64,000 nt of DNA from Rhizobium sp. Q54 (GCA_945889445.1 CAMDBX010000004.1:1-64000), one strand, 5' to 3'; shown: positions 32,882-42,234, counted from the first letter of the stretch. Notes: generated by a model not told the origin, from the sequence alone. Program-made: numbers and translations.

Positions 32882-33166
32882 CTACTTCGCGGCCAGTTCC
32901 GCGCCGTCCAGCGACGAGGCACCGGGCGTCACGTTGACGGTGATGACGTAGCCGTCAGCCGTCTTCATAACGTTGGACGCCACGGGCGCGATGTTGGTGT
33001 CGACGGCGGCTGTCTTGGCCGCGCCGCCGTTCCAGAAGTTGGACACCCAGGCGGTGTGCGTCATCACTGACGCATGGACCACAAGAGACGTCACCGCCAC
33101 GCCGCCGATGAACAGCGGCAGGCCCACTGTCGGGTTCACGACACACCAGATTCTACCTTGGTTCAT
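32882..33166 (-). CDS. pucA: LH2 alpha polypeptide with extended C-terminus
   Basis: 94 residues. MNQGRIWCVVNPTVGLPLFI is a canonical LH2 alpha N-terminus (Met1 ligates B800 in known structures). The single helix holds His31, the B850 ligand, in SLVVHASVM. Residues 44-45 are Phe-Trp instead of the Tyr-Trp/Tyr-Tyr pair that hydrogen-bonds B850. After NGG at about 48, a ~45-residue Ala/Val-rich tail follows; most LH2 alpha chains end by about 55-60. It lies 12 nt after pucB. Confidence 0.96.
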   Translation of the reverse strand: MNQGRIWCVVNPTVGLPLFIGGVAVTSLVVHASVMTHTAWVSNFWNGGAAKTAAVDTNIAPVASNVMKTADGYVITVNVTPGASSLDGAELAAK

Positions 33167-33178
33167 GTCATGTTCCTC

Positions 33179-33331
33179 CTAGTGCAGCCACGGCGAGTAG
33201 ATATACGCCAGCAAGTGAGCGAAGAGGGCGATCACGAAGAACACCCTCGCGCCATCGATGACGTGCTTGTGCAGCTCTTCTGATTCCCTGATGGTGAGGC
33301 CGGTGGGCCACACCCTGTTCGGATCGTCCAT
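33179..33331 (-). CDS. pucB: LH2 beta polypeptide
   Basis: 50 residues, [20 protein letters not shown], then [20 protein letters not shown] and a PWLH end. The two light-harvesting histidines (EELHKH and FAHLLAY, 18 residues apart) are present. The ATG is preceded by GGAGGATAGCAGA. It starts 97 nt after pufC with no obvious terminator between. A single pucBA pair is seen. Confidence 0.96.
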   Translation of the reverse strand: MDDPNRVWPTGLTIRESEELHKHVIDGARVFFVIALFAHLLAYIYSPWLH

Positions 33332-33427
33332 TCTGCTATCCTCCAGACTGAGGTTGGTTTCGTGCTGGACCCGCACGCAGGTTTCCCGTCATTTCATCAA
33401 CGACAAGGTTCGGTTTGCTCGCGGTCC

Positions 33428-34486
33428 TCATGGATTGGGAACCGAGAGTTCGGGGTAGCTCTTGGCCATGGAGAAGCCATAGAGCGGCTTGTTCACACCG
33501 TTGTGGCAGGTGGCGCAGTTCGCCTTCAGCACGTCGCCCATCGGGCCCTTGCGGTTGGCCGGGAACACGTCGGTCAGCGGCGTCATGTAGCTGCCGTTGA
33601 CGTCGCGCACCATCTCGATGCCATGCCAGGCCGTCACGCGCTGCGGGCGGCTTTCCTCCCAGCTCGAGAACTGGCGGGAGTTGTGGCAGAAGGTGCAGTT
33701 GACGCCGAGCCCCGTCGACATGTGCATCATCAGGGAATAGGTCTTCTCCGTCGCCCGGATGCTGGCACCGGTGCCGCCCGGCAGCGGCGTGGTGGCGACC
33801 ACGCGGATGCTGTCGGCCGGCGTGTTGAGCAACGTGGTGAAGGGATCATAGGGCAGCGAGGCATAGGCCGGCACCGGCTGGCCCGCTAGGTTCTGGCCGT
33901 CGCGGCTCGCAGCCATTCCGCCCGCCTGCTTCGGCCCCGGGTTGGTGGCCCAGACATTGGCCGGCACGGCATTGCCGCGGTGGCAGGTGTAGCAGGTGAC
34001 GCCGGTTTCGGCGACGTGGCTCTTGTATTGGGTGTTGATGGCGCGCGTCATCTGGATCATGCGCCGCGCGACGACCTTGGTGTAGACCTCGTCCGAAGCC
34101 ATGTTCTCGAGGTTGTGGCAATAGGCGCAGCCGGCGTTGTCGCCTTCCTGCGGGGCCACCCAGGTCGAGATGGCGTTCATCAGGCGCACGAACTGCGCGG
34201 TGTCGAGGTCGCCCAGCACCTGCACGTTCTTGTAGTTCTCGGTGTCGTTCTTGACGAGCACGCCGTCGTTCTCCACCGGGTCGTCGGGCACCGGCAGGGT
34301 GTTGAGCGCCTTCAGCGTCTCGGCGATGCGCGGGTTGGTGATCTGCTCCATGCCCAGGCCGCGGAAGCCGAGCTGGGTGGAGTCCATCGGTGGACGTTCC
34401 CACTGCAGCATCATGGGGATTGCCAGAAGGACAGCGATGACGCTGACGAGGAGCGAGGCGGTGAGGGTGGTTGCCGAGAGTTTCAT
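33428..34486 (-). CDS. pufC: reaction-centre tetrahaem cytochrome c subunit
   Basis: 352 residues, four CxxCH haem motifs: CAYCH, CYTCH, CTFCH, CATCH. The N-terminal helix (about 8-26) has no lipobox cysteine, so the protein is probably anchored by an uncleaved membrane segment instead of lipid. It passes electrons from cytochrome c2 to the special pair on the periplasmic side. It follows pufM by 13 nt, completing pufQBALMC. Confidence 0.97.
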   Translation of the reverse strand: MKLSATTLTASLLVSVIAVLLAIPMMLQWERPPMDSTQLGFRGLGMEQITNPRIAETLKALNTLPVPDDPVENDGVLVKNDTENYKNVQVLGDLDTAQFVRLMNAISTWVAPQEGDNAGCAYCHNLENMASDEVYTKVVARRMIQMTRAINTQYKSHVAETGVTCYTCHRGNAVPANVWATNPGPKQAGGMAASRDGQNLAGQPVPAYASLPYDPFTTLLNTPADSIRVVATTPLPGGTGASIRATEKTYSLMMHMSTGLGVNCTFCHNSRQFSSWEESRPQRVTAWHGIEMVRDVNGSYMTPLTDVFPANRKGPMGDVLKANCATCHNGVNKPLYGFSMAKSYPELSVPNP

Positions 34487-34499
34487 GATCAGCCGTCTC

Positions 34500-35474
34500 C
34501 TATTGCGCCGTCGCCGGGTCGATGACGGGCGCCGTCAGGTCGAGCGGATACATGGGCGTGACCCCGTGCTTCACGCCCCACAGGTACCAGTTGTCCACCA
34601 CCGTGCCGGTGAGCAGGATGCCGATGCCGCCGACGAGCGGGCACAGCACCGCGAACCACCACGCCCAGCGGTGGATCGACTCCATCGTGGCGTTGAAACC
34701 CATGGTCCAGCGCCAGAACAGGGCGGCGCGCTCAGAGGCCGTGCCGCGGTCGATGATCTGCTCGATCTCGCGCTCACCGCCCAGCCGCGAGACGGCGAGG
34801 ATGGTGGCGCCATGCATGGCGAACAGCAGCGCTGAGCCGTAGAGGAAGGCGATCGAGAGCATGTGGAAGGGGTTGTAGAAGAGGTTGCCGTAGCGGATCG
34901 AGAAGGCCGCCGTCCAGTCGAGGTGGGGGAAGATGCCGAAGGGCACGGCCTCCTCGAAGCTGCCCATCAGCAGCGGCCGGATGAAGCCCAGCACCAGGTA
35001 GAGCCAGATCGCCGCGGCGAAGGCCCAGGCGATGTGGGTTCCCATGCCGAGTGCGCGGGCGCGGCGGTATGTCCTGAGCCACCACAGCAGGATGGAAGCG
35101 GTGAGGAAGAAGCCCGCCATCTGCCACCAGCCGCCTTCGCGCAGGGGCGCCAGCGACAGGCCATACTTGGCCGGCGGCGGCTCGAGTCCGAGCCAGAATA
35201 ATTGCCTGACGAACTGGATCGGGTTCCAGTTCACCGAGGCCAGCATGTTGAGCCCGATGATCTCGATGGCGATGAAGCCGCAGAGCAGGGACATGATGCC
35301 CAGCCCGCCGAGATAGATGGGGCCCAGCTGCGCGTCGCCGATGATGCCGAGCAGGTAGTTGGTGGTGATGCCCTTTTCGCGCGGCCAGTTGCCGGGCTTC
35401 ATGGGCACGCCCAGATCGTCTGGTCCGTGAACCTGAACGCGGGTGAAGATATTCTGGTATTCGATCATCATCAT
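34500..35474 (-). CDS. pufM: reaction centre M subunit
   Basis: 324 residues, five transmembrane helices. Signatures: [47 protein letters not shown] with the His ligands of bacteriochlorophyll and FMHGATILA-type iron/quinone region. It ends beyond the helices with an [12 protein letters not shown] tail that is normal for pufC-containing reaction centres. GGAGGACATGAC precedes the run of ATG codons. Confidence 0.98.
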   Translation of the reverse strand: MMMIEYQNIFTRVQVHGPDDLGVPMKPGNWPREKGITTNYLLGIIGDAQLGPIYLGGLGIMSLLCGFIAIEIIGLNMLASVNWNPIQFVRQLFWLGLEPPPAKYGLSLAPLREGGWWQMAGFFLTASILLWWLRTYRRARALGMGTHIAWAFAAAIWLYLVLGFIRPLLMGSFEEAVPFGIFPHLDWTAAFSIRYGNLFYNPFHMLSIAFLYGSALLFAMHGATILAVSRLGGEREIEQIIDRGTASERAALFWRWTMGFNATMESIHRWAWWFAVLCPLVGGIGILLTGTVVDNWYLWGVKHGVTPMYPLDLTAPVIDPATAQ

Positions 35475-35490
35475 GTCATGTCCTCCGCGC

Positions 35491-36315
35491 TCAAGACCAG
35501 ATCGGCAGGTCGAGCCACCAGTTCCACCATTCAGGCCAGCCGCGGGTCCAGAACGGGCCCGAGATCACGATGCAGACGGCGCTGAAGAACACCGCACCAA
35601 GCGCCAGGAACAGGCCCAAGCGATGGATGCCCAGCGTGCCGATCGAGTAGCCGATGTGATCGCGGAAGAAGCTGTTCTCGTGCTCGGCGGTCTTCACCGT
35701 TTCGCCCTTGAGCGGATTGGTGGCCGAGAGCACCAGGCCGCCATGCATCGCCAGCGCCAGCGTGCAGGTGAAGAACAGCGTGATGGCGATCATGTGCGCC
35801 GGATTGTAGTGGAAGTGCAGGTACTGGTAGCCAACGTTCGACACCCAGTCCAAGTGGCTGATGATGCCATAGGGGAAGCCGTGGCCCCAGGCGCCCAGCA
35901 GCAAGGGGCGGATGATCTCGAGGGTCACATAGGCGAAGATGGCGAAGCCGAAGGCGATGGGCACATGCAGCCCGATGCCGAGCTTGCGGCAGATCTCGAC
36001 CTCGCGCAGCGCCCAGGACACGAAGGCCCCGGTGGCGCAGAAGGTGATGATCTGCCAGAGGCCGCCCTGCTTGAGGGGCGCCAGCGCCAGGCCATAGCTC
36101 AAGTCCGGCGGTGCGATGTTGATTTGCCAGAGGTTCCATGTGCCGCCGATCGCCGCGCCATAGACGATGAGGGCGGTTCCGATCGATGCGAAGAAGGCCG
36201 TGAGCACGCCGAAGAAGCCCACGTAGAAGGGGCCGACCCAGAAATCGAACAGGTCGCCGCCGATCAGCGTTCCGCCGCGGACGCGATATTTCTTCTCGAA
36301 GCTCAGCATGGCCAT
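35491..36315 (-). CDS. pufL: reaction centre L subunit
   Basis: 274 residues starting [20 protein letters not shown]. Five helices; [20 protein letters not shown] and [20 protein letters not shown] carry the pigment and iron ligands. ATG 36315 is preferred because AGGAG lies 9 nt upstream; a GTG at 36324 touches the AGGAG itself. It follows pufA after a hairpin-bearing gap. Confidence 0.98.
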   Translation of the reverse strand: MAMLSFEKKYRVRGGTLIGGDLFDFWVGPFYVGFFGVLTAFFASIGTALIVYGAAIGGTWNLWQINIAPPDLSYGLALAPLKQGGLWQIITFCATGAFVSWALREVEICRKLGIGLHVPIAFGFAIFAYVTLEIIRPLLLGAWGHGFPYGIISHLDWVSNVGYQYLHFHYNPAHMIAITLFFTCTLALAMHGGLVLSATNPLKGETVKTAEHENSFFRDHIGYSIGTLGIHRLGLFLALGAVFFSAVCIVISGPFWTRGWPEWWNWWLDLPIWS

Positions 36316-36328
36316 GGTGGTCACTCCT

Positions 36329-36344
36329 GCCGGCTCAAGCCGGC
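36329..36344 (-). promoter_or_regulatory. hairpin directly before the pufL ribosome site
   Basis: Perfect 7-bp palindrome GCCGGCT-CA-AGCCGGC. On the mRNA it ends one base before the AGGAG of pufL and could limit pufL initiation or block exonucleases. Confidence 0.65.
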
Positions 36345-36362
36345 CTTTCGTTCAGGGTGGTG

Positions 36363-36402
36363 TGTGGACGGAACGCGACATCGAAGGCACGTTCCGTCCA
36401 CA
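36363..36402 (-). promoter_or_regulatory. pufBA 3' stabilising hairpin
   Basis: Perfect 13-bp inverted repeat (TGTGGACGGAACG at 36363-36375, complement at 36390-36402) with a 14-nt loop, 21 nt after the pufA stop. This is the position of the intercistronic hairpins that protect the pufBA segment in Rhodobacter. Confidence 0.8.
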
Positions 36403-36423
36403 AGAGCTGCGGGATGGACGGCC

Positions 36424-36609
36424 TCAGCCGACCATCTCGCTGATCGTCACGTCCAGGCTCGCGGCCTTCTTCGCCACGCCGCCTTCCAGCCAGTTGAACC
36501 GGTCTGTCGACAGCAGGATGAAGTGGATGACGAGAGCAAGAACGAACAGGAAGGTGGCCATCGCCACCAAAGTCCTGCGCGGATCGAACAACAGCCACAT
36601 GCGCCACAT
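36424..36609 (-). CDS. pufA: LH1 alpha polypeptide
   Basis: 61 residues, [20 protein letters not shown], with the B875 ligand His in [10 protein letters not shown] and the conserved RFNWLEG. One membrane helix; C-terminus in the periplasm. It lies 12 nt after pufB. Confidence 0.97.
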   Translation of the reverse strand: MWRMWLLFDPRRTLVAMATFLFVLALVIHFILLSTDRFNWLEGGVAKKAASLDVTISEMVG

Positions 36610-36621
36610 ATCCGATCCTCC

Positions 36622-36840
36622 TTAGGTGAACATCGACGTGAGCGTGCCGAGAAGCGGGCTCAGGTCGGTGCTTTCATAGCCATTGGGTCCAGGGATCCAC
36701 GGGCGCCACTGCCACGCCAGGAAGTGGGCGACGATCGCCACCAGCGTGAAGGCAATGAAGCTCGTGACGAACATGCCATGGAATTCCTTGGCTTCGGCTT
36801 CGGTCATGCCCGACGGGCTTGACCCTCTGTTATCGGCCAT
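36622..36840 (-). CDS. pufB: LH1 beta polypeptide
   Basis: 72 residues. SGMTEAEAKEFHGMFVTSFI then TLVAIVAHFLAWQWRPWIPG, with both His residues 18 apart. The C-terminal extension ESTDLSPLLGTLTSMFT makes it about 20 residues longer than most LH1 beta chains. Good ribosome site; 139-base gap to pufQ upstream. Confidence 0.97.
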   Translation of the reverse strand: MADNRGSSPSGMTEAEAKEFHGMFVTSFIAFTLVAIVAHFLAWQWRPWIPGPNGYESTDLSPLLGTLTSMFT

Positions 36841-36979
36841 TTCTGACCTCCGTCATGAGGCCCCTTCTGCAGGGCCCGTTACCGCTGAGTGACCGCGCGG
36901 CCCGGTTGCCTGTGGCTGGTGGAGAGCCTTCGGCGTATCCGCCTGCCCCGAAGGGCAGGGCGAATGGCTGGTCCTTCGC

Positions 36980-37195
36980 TCACATGAAGGCGAAGGGAAT
37001 GGAGTTGTAGGTTGCCGCCTTGGCGGCGGCGAAGATCGACTTTCCGTCGTCATGGCCGCCGACGCGCGGGCGCATCGAGCGGGGCATCAGCCTCGTGATG
37101 GCAATCGCCACGAAGAAGACTCCGAAGGCCAGCCACATGAGGAGGCTGAACTCGAGCTTCGAATCTTCCTGGCGGTGGGCATTGATCATCGACAT
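36980..37195 (-). CDS. pufQ: PufQ-like small membrane protein
   Basis: 71 residues with one transmembrane helix (LLMWLAFGVFFVAIAITRL). The sequence after it, AAAKAATYNSIPFAFM, resembles the conserved PufQ ending (ARAW..A..I.P.IF). It lies between bchZ and pufB, the usual place of pufQ, which in Rhodobacter stimulates bacteriochlorophyll formation and carries the puf promoter in its coding region. Sequence similarity is weak, so the assignment rests mainly on location, size and topology. Confidence 0.65.
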   Translation of the reverse strand: MSMINAHRQEDSKLEFSLLMWLAFGVFFVAIAITRLMPRSMRPRVGGHDDGKSIFAAAKAATYNSIPFAFM

Positions 37196-37243
37196 GCTGT
37201 TAACTCCCGATGTCAGTCGTAAAGGGGGATGAGAACTTCGCCA

Positions 37244-38686
37244 TCACGCGAGCTCCCGGGTTGCAGAACGGACGTTTTCTTCGGCGACAGTGGCGGACCC
37301 CTGCTTGCGCGCATGGGCCTCGGCCCCGTCGCGCAGCCGCTTGGCCGCGGAAATCCTGACGAGCACCGGCTGGCGCTCCAGCCATTCATCAAGGAAGGAC
37401 TTGGCATCGGCGTCCCAGGCGATGTCCTGTTCGCGCCTTGCGGGCGTCGCCTCGACCTTGTCCATGTCGGGGCCGAGCGGCAGGATGTTGAACAGCGCAT
37501 CGAACAGCGCGTTGCACACTTCCTGGATGAGGTAGGTGGCGCCCGCATAGCCCATGAAGGGCGTGCCGGTGTGGCGGCGGATGATGGCGCCGGGGAAGGA
37601 GGCGGGGATATACATGCCCCGGCCGCCGGCCTCCGCCAGATACATGCGCTCGTTGTAGCTGCCGAACAGGATGAGCGGCGTCTTCTCCTTGATCAGGGAG
37701 CGGATCGCTGCGTTGTCGGTCTTCTCGCCGGACTTGCGCGAGACGGCGAAGTTGCAGGGAAGGCCCATCTCTTCCTCGAGGAAGTTCTGCAGCCCGCGGG
37801 CATAGGTCTCGCTGGCGACGACGCCGAAGCTGGCGGTGCCGAAGAAGTCCTGCGTGACGGAGCGCCACAGGTCCCACAGCGGCTTGATGGTGGTGTGCTT
37901 CTCGCGCGCGATGAAGGGCTCGGGGTCAAGCCCCAGGATCTCGCCCAGCTTGCGCAGGAACTTGGTGGTGGAATGCAGCCCGATCGGCGCCTGCAGGTAG
38001 GGCCGGTCAAGCGCTTCGCACAGCTTGCGGCCGAATTCGCGATACATGCAGATGTTGGCTTCGGCATTGGCGAGCTTGGGCACGTCAGCCAGGTGGCTGC
38101 CGAGTGGGAAGGCCATGTTCACTTCCGCACCGATGCCTTCGACGAGGCGGCGGATCTCGGCGAGGTCGGAGGCCGAGTTGAAGGTGCCGTAAATGGTGCC
38201 GATGATGTTGACGCGGGGCTTTTCGCCTTCCTTGCGCGGCTTGGCGGAAGGAACCTGCTTCTTCTTGATGCCGAATTCCGTCCACAGCCAGTTCAGCGCG
38301 CGGTCGGCGGATTGCCACTGGTCCTCGTCGATGGTGCGCGGCAGGAAGCGCTGGATGCCAGTGCCCTGCGGCGTCACACCGCCGCCGATCATCTCGGCGA
38401 TGGAGCCGGTGACGACGACGCTCGGCATGGTGGGGTCCAGCGTCTTGTGGGCGCGGCGCATGGCGCCTTCGGTGCCGTGCTGGCCGAGCTCTTCCTCCGA
38501 GAGGCCGGTGACGACGATCGGCAGCTCATGCGGGGGAAGCGCGTCAGTGTAATGCAGAACGGAGGTGACCGGCAGGTTCTCGCAGCCGACCGGGCCATCA
38601 ATGATCACCTGCAATCCCTTGATCGCGGTGAAGACGTAGACGGCACCCCAATATCCGCCTGCGCGGTCGTGATCGATCACGAACAT
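37244..38686 (-). CDS. bchZ: chlorophyllide a reductase subunit Z
   Basis: 480 residues. [20 protein letters not shown] followed by [20 protein letters not shown] gives the family N-terminus; a longer in-frame extension adds no family sequence. With BchY it forms the catalytic component that reduces ring B of chlorin to bacteriochlorin. It ends 48 nt before pufQ, so bchCXYZ likely reads into puf. Confidence 0.97.
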   Translation of the reverse strand: MFVIDHDRAGGYWGAVYVFTAIKGLQVIIDGPVGCENLPVTSVLHYTDALPPHELPIVVTGLSEEELGQHGTEGAMRRAHKTLDPTMPSVVVTGSIAEMIGGGVTPQGTGIQRFLPRTIDEDQWQSADRALNWLWTEFGIKKKQVPSAKPRKEGEKPRVNIIGTIYGTFNSASDLAEIRRLVEGIGAEVNMAFPLGSHLADVPKLANAEANICMYREFGRKLCEALDRPYLQAPIGLHSTTKFLRKLGEILGLDPEPFIAREKHTTIKPLWDLWRSVTQDFFGTASFGVVASETYARGLQNFLEEEMGLPCNFAVSRKSGEKTDNAAIRSLIKEKTPLILFGSYNERMYLAEAGGRGMYIPASFPGAIIRRHTGTPFMGYAGATYLIQEVCNALFDALFNILPLGPDMDKVEATPARREQDIAWDADAKSFLDEWLERQPVLVRISAAKRLRDGAEAHARKQGSATVAEENVRSATRELA

Positions 38687-38714
38687 GGCGTCACCTGTAC
38701 TCTGGCGATGGTTG

Positions 38715-40253
38715 TCATGTGCCCACCGCCTCTTCCGACTTGGCCTTGGCGGCCAGCATGCCGGCGTATTTCTTGCGGAACTCCGGGCGGTCGACCGGCA
38801 CGTCTTCCCAGACACCCGCCGCATGGCCTTCGCCCACGCCCTCGAAGAAATCGGTCATGGTGTCGAAGCGGGCCTTGTTGGCGAGTGCTGCGTTGATCAC
38901 TTGCGCGAGCGAGCCCGCACCGGCAGGGCCCATCAAGGGCCGCGCCGAAATCAGGTTGGTGAAGTAGAGCGACGGGATCGACATGGACTTGGCCTTCTGC
39001 ACCACCGGCGTGGTGCCGATGGCGAGGTCGGGCTTCACGTCCTTCATCGCCGCGATGTCCTGCTCCAGCGAGGCGCGGAACTGGATGGTGACGCCGCGCG
39101 CCTCCAGCCACTCACGGTCGGCGTCCGACCAGCGCGTCTTCGGGCAGGCGGTGCCGACGTAAGGAACTTCAGCGCCGCTTTCGATCAAGAGGCGGGCCAC
39201 CAGAAGTTCGGATCCTTCATAGCCCGAGACAGTGATGCGGCCCTTGATGGGCTTTGCGGCAAGCGCACCCTTGATGGCGGGGAGAATGGCGTTCTGTGCT
39301 GCGGCCACCTTGGCGGGTGCCACGTTGCAGGCGTCACCAATGGCGGCGAGCCAGGCGGCGGTGCCGTCATGGCCGACGGGTGCCGAGCCGACGACGCTGC
39401 GGCCTGCTGATTCGAACTCGCGGATCGAGGCTGTGTAGAAGGGGTGGATGGCTGCCACGGCGGCACAATCGAAAGCCGAGAACAGCTCGCGCCATTCGCG
39501 CACCGGAACAACCGGGCCTGCGGCAAGCCCCATCGGCTCCAGCATGCGGCCAATCGAGACGGGATCGACCGGGAACATTTCGCCCAGCAGCGTCACCGTC
39601 GGCAGGGCGCCGCGCGCGGTGCGAGGTGCTGCAACCGGGCCCTGGCGGATTTCCTCGGCTGCGTAGCGCAGCATGGCGCCCGACAGCACGTCCTTGGCTT
39701 CCGCATGGGTGGGCACGCCGAAGCCCGGCACGTCGATGCCGATGATGCGCACCCCGTTGATCTCCTTCGGCAGCAATTGCAGCGGAACGCCGGAAGCGGT
39801 GGGAACGCAGAGATTGGTGATGACGATGGTGTCGTAGTCTTCAGGCTTCGCGAGGTTGAATACCGCCTCGCGGATGTCCTCGAACAGCTTGCCGGTGACG
39901 AGTGTTTCGGAATTGAAGGGCACATAGCCCACGCTGCGGCGCGCGCCATAGAAGTGCGAGGTGAAGGTCAGGCCATAGACGCAGCAGGCCGAGCCCGAGA
40001 GGATCGTTGCGGTGCGGCGCATGCGAAGCCCGACGCGAAGCGAGCCGAAGGCGGGGCACATGCTCTGCGGCTGGTCATGCGGGCCCAGGGCATAGTCACG
40101 GGCGTATTGATCGAGGATCTCGCTCTTGCCCGCAGCGGCTGCAGCCTTGGTCAGTTCTTCCTTGCCTGCATGGCAGGACACGCCGGCAGCATCCGCCGCC
40201 TTGGGCGTCGGTTCCGTTCCGGGTCTCGTCCTGTCGATGAGGGTGGTTGCCAT
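38715..40253 (-). CDS. bchY: chlorophyllide a reductase subunit Y
   Basis: 512 residues, nitrogenase-like. [20 protein letters not shown] and [20 protein letters not shown] contain the cluster cysteines; [20 protein letters not shown] is conserved. ATG 40253 lies 5 nt after the bchX stop. An in-frame extension to 40316 reads back into bchX and is not used. Confidence 0.97.
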   Translation of the reverse strand: MATTLIDRTRPGTEPTPKAADAAGVSCHAGKEELTKAAAAAGKSEILDQYARDYALGPHDQPQSMCPAFGSLRVGLRMRRTATILSGSACCVYGLTFTSHFYGARRSVGYVPFNSETLVTGKLFEDIREAVFNLAKPEDYDTIVITNLCVPTASGVPLQLLPKEINGVRIIGIDVPGFGVPTHAEAKDVLSGAMLRYAAEEIRQGPVAAPRTARGALPTVTLLGEMFPVDPVSIGRMLEPMGLAAGPVVPVREWRELFSAFDCAAVAAIHPFYTASIREFESAGRSVVGSAPVGHDGTAAWLAAIGDACNVAPAKVAAAQNAILPAIKGALAAKPIKGRITVSGYEGSELLVARLLIESGAEVPYVGTACPKTRWSDADREWLEARGVTIQFRASLEQDIAAMKDVKPDLAIGTTPVVQKAKSMSIPSLYFTNLISARPLMGPAGAGSLAQVINAALANKARFDTMTDFFEGVGEGHAAGVWEDVPVDRPEFRKKYAGMLAAKAKSEEAVGT

Positions 40254-40258
40254 GTGCC

Positions 40259-41209
40259 TTACACCGCGTCGTAGATGACTTCGAGGGACGGCTTCACGAT
40301 CAGCGTGCCGCCGCACATGTCCTCAAGCGAGGCGGGCTCCAGCACCACGTTGCGGCCCACCGTGTCGCCCGAGAACAGGCCGAGCAGGCCGTCCTGGTCC
40401 AGCGGCGTGGGGCGCATGGGCGGGGCGGTGGCCACGTTCTCGGCGAGTTCGGCGAACATCGCGCCCCATTCGCCGCCCGGGCGGCCGATGATTTCGTAAT
40501 TGGCGCTCTTGCGCCGGATGTCCTCGTTGGCCGGGATGGCGGAGAGCACGGGAATGCCCACCTTCTCGGCAAAGGCCGCGGCCTCGCCGGTGCCGTCATC
40601 CTTGTTGATGACGATGCCGGCGACACCCACATTGCCGCCCAGCTTGCGGAAATACTCCACCGCCGAGCACACGTTGTTGGCCACGTAGAGCGACTGCAGG
40701 TCGTTCGAGCCGACGATGATTACCTTCTGGCACATGTCGCGTGCGATCGGCAGGCCGAAGCCGCCGCAGACGACGTCGCCCAGGAAGTCGAGCAGCACGT
40801 AGTCGAAACCCCATTCATGGAAGCCCAGCTTCTCGAGGAGCTCGAAGCCATGGATGATGCCGCGTCCGCCGCAGCCGCGGCCCACTTCCGGGCCGCCCAG
40901 TTCCATGGCGAAGACGCCGTCGCGCTTGAAGCACACGTCGCCGATCTTCACCTCTTCGCCGGCGAGCTTCTTCTTGGCCGAGGTCTCGATGATGGTGGGG
41001 CAGGCCTTGCCACCGAACAGAAGCGAGGTCGTGTCGCTCTTCGGGTCGCAGCCGATGAGCAGCACGCGCTTGCCCTGCTGTGCCATCATGTAGGAGAGGT
41101 TGGCGAGCGTGAAGCTCTTGCCAATGCCGCCCTTGCCGTAGATGGCGATGATCTGCGTCTCCTTCTTCGGAGCAGCGTCTACTTCCATGTTGAGGTCGAT
41201 GCTGTTCAT
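40259..41209 (-). CDS. bchX: chlorophyllide a reductase iron protein subunit X
   Basis: 316 residues. NifH-like P-loop [20 protein letters not shown], then CDPKSDTTSLLFGG. Cys ligands in GPEVGRGCGGRGI and [12 protein letters not shown]. It supplies ATP-driven electrons to BchYZ. Start overlaps the bchC stop by 4 nt. Confidence 0.98.
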   Translation of the reverse strand: MNSIDLNMEVDAAPKKETQIIAIYGKGGIGKSFTLANLSYMMAQQGKRVLLIGCDPKSDTTSLLFGGKACPTIIETSAKKKLAGEEVKIGDVCFKRDGVFAMELGGPEVGRGCGGRGIIHGFELLEKLGFHEWGFDYVLLDFLGDVVCGGFGLPIARDMCQKVIIVGSNDLQSLYVANNVCSAVEYFRKLGGNVGVAGIVINKDDGTGEAAAFAEKVGIPVLSAIPANEDIRRKSANYEIIGRPGGEWGAMFAELAENVATAPPMRPTPLDQDGLLGLFSGDTVGRNVVLEPASLEDMCGGTLIVKPSLEVIYDAV

Positions 41210-42132
41210 GCGAATGCGCTCCAGTCGAGGGCCATCTTGATGCAGTTTGGGTCGGTGAATGCCTGTTCGTAAGCTTCAGCGGCGGTTGATGCCGATGCGT
41301 GGTGGCTGATGAGGCCGGAGAGGCTGAGACGGCGGTCGGCCACCAGCGCCTTGACGGCCTGCATGTCTGCCATGGTGAATTCTGCCGCGATGCCAAGCCT
41401 CGCCTCGCGCATGAAGGCGGGCGGGAAGGTGAAGGAGAGGGGCTCTTCATAGAAGCCCGCGAGCGTGATCTCGCCCTGCTTGCGGAGTTTCGGAATGATC
41501 GTGTCAAGAAGGCCCGCAGCGCCGGAGGCATCGCAGATCGTCGCGTAGTCGCGGCGCGTGTCCTGCTCGGGTGTGATGACCGTGTAGCCCGCAGCGCCAT
41601 CATGGCGCGCGGCTTGTGTTTCGATGACGGTGGGTGCTTCACCGCCGAGAGCCAGCGTGACGCGCGCGATGAGTCGGCCGAGCAGCCCATGGCCGACGAT
41701 CAGCTGGGGCAGGGCGTGGGCCACGGCGTGGTGTGCGGTGGCTGCGAGCGCGATAAGAATTCCCTCCTCGTCGGCGATGCCATCGAGCTTTACCGCACGG
41801 GCGGCCGGCAGCACGATGCGCTTTGCAGCGCCGCCGAACAGGCCCTTCACATCCTTGTAGCAATTGGCGCCGGGCACGAAGACTAGGTCGCCCTCGGAAA
41901 ATCCTGCAGTGGCTTGGGAAACGCGCGCCACGGTCTCGTAGCCGGGCACCAGCGGATAGCCCATTCCGGGGAAATTCGGCATGCGGTCGGCCCACAGCAG
42001 GCGTTCGGTGCCGGAGGAAATGCCGCTCCACACAGCGTCAACGACCAAGTCGTCCGCCATCGGTTCCTGCAATGTCACCGTCCTGAGTGCCAGTTGGCCT
42101 GGCTTTTCCAGAACGACAGCGACCGTTTCCAT
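41206..42132 (-). CDS. bchC: bacteriochlorophyllide a dehydrogenase (2-desacetyl-2-hydroxyethyl)
   Basis: 308-residue medium-chain dehydrogenase that oxidises the C3 hydroxyethyl group to acetyl. SGISSGTERLLWADRMPNFP and GYPLVPGYETVARVSQA are BchC signatures; the nucleotide site is LIVGHGLLGRLIAR. First gene of the bchCXYZ-puf-puc transcription unit, preceded by two PpsR operators. Confidence 0.96.
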   Translation of the reverse strand: METVAVVLEKPGQLALRTVTLQEPMADDLVVDAVWSGISSGTERLLWADRMPNFPGMGYPLVPGYETVARVSQATAGFSEGDLVFVPGANCYKDVKGLFGGAAKRIVLPAARAVKLDGIADEEGILIALAATAHHAVAHALPQLIVGHGLLGRLIARVTLALGGEAPTVIETQAARHDGAAGYTVITPEQDTRRDYATICDASGAAGLLDTIIPKLRKQGEITLAGFYEEPLSFTFPPAFMREARLGIAAEFTMADMQAVKALVADRRLSLSGLISHHASASTAAEAYEQAFTDPNCIKMALDWSAFA

Positions 42133-42190
42133 CCTCGGTCTCCCCGGGAACCCGTCCAGACCCGCAGGGCTGGCACATAGACTCCTTAAC

Positions 42191-42208
42191 TGTCAGCTTA
42201 CTCTTACA
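42191..42208 (-). promoter_or_regulatory. PpsR/CrtJ operator 1 upstream of bchC
   Basis: TGTCAGCTTACTCTTACA, exact TGT-N12-ACA, about 60 nt before the bchC start. Separated by exactly 8 bp from operator 2, the spacing of tandem CrtJ/PpsR sites known for cooperative binding. Confidence 0.8.
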
Positions 42209-42216
42209 CTTTCATG

Positions 42217-42234
42217 TGTCAATAGAGAGATACA
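42217..42234 (-). promoter_or_regulatory. PpsR/CrtJ operator 2 upstream of bchC
   Basis: TGTCAATAGAGAGATACA, exact TGT-N12-ACA. Read on the minus strand, TTGACA at 42222-42217 overlaps it and could be the -35 box of the bchC promoter. Confidence 0.8.

Noticed and set aside
33332-33427. Separate puc promoter in the pufC-pucB gap
   Set aside because: No convincing -35/-10 pair and no PpsR motif could be found by eye, although a weak promoter cannot be excluded.
37198-37215. TGA-N12-ACA (minus strand) near the pufQ start as a PpsR site
   Set aside because: One half-site is wrong and it coincides with the ribosome-binding site; too weak compared with the perfect sites elsewhere.
37229-38896. 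555-codon open frame opposite bchZ
   Set aside because: Antisense shadow; bchZ on the other strand is unambiguous.
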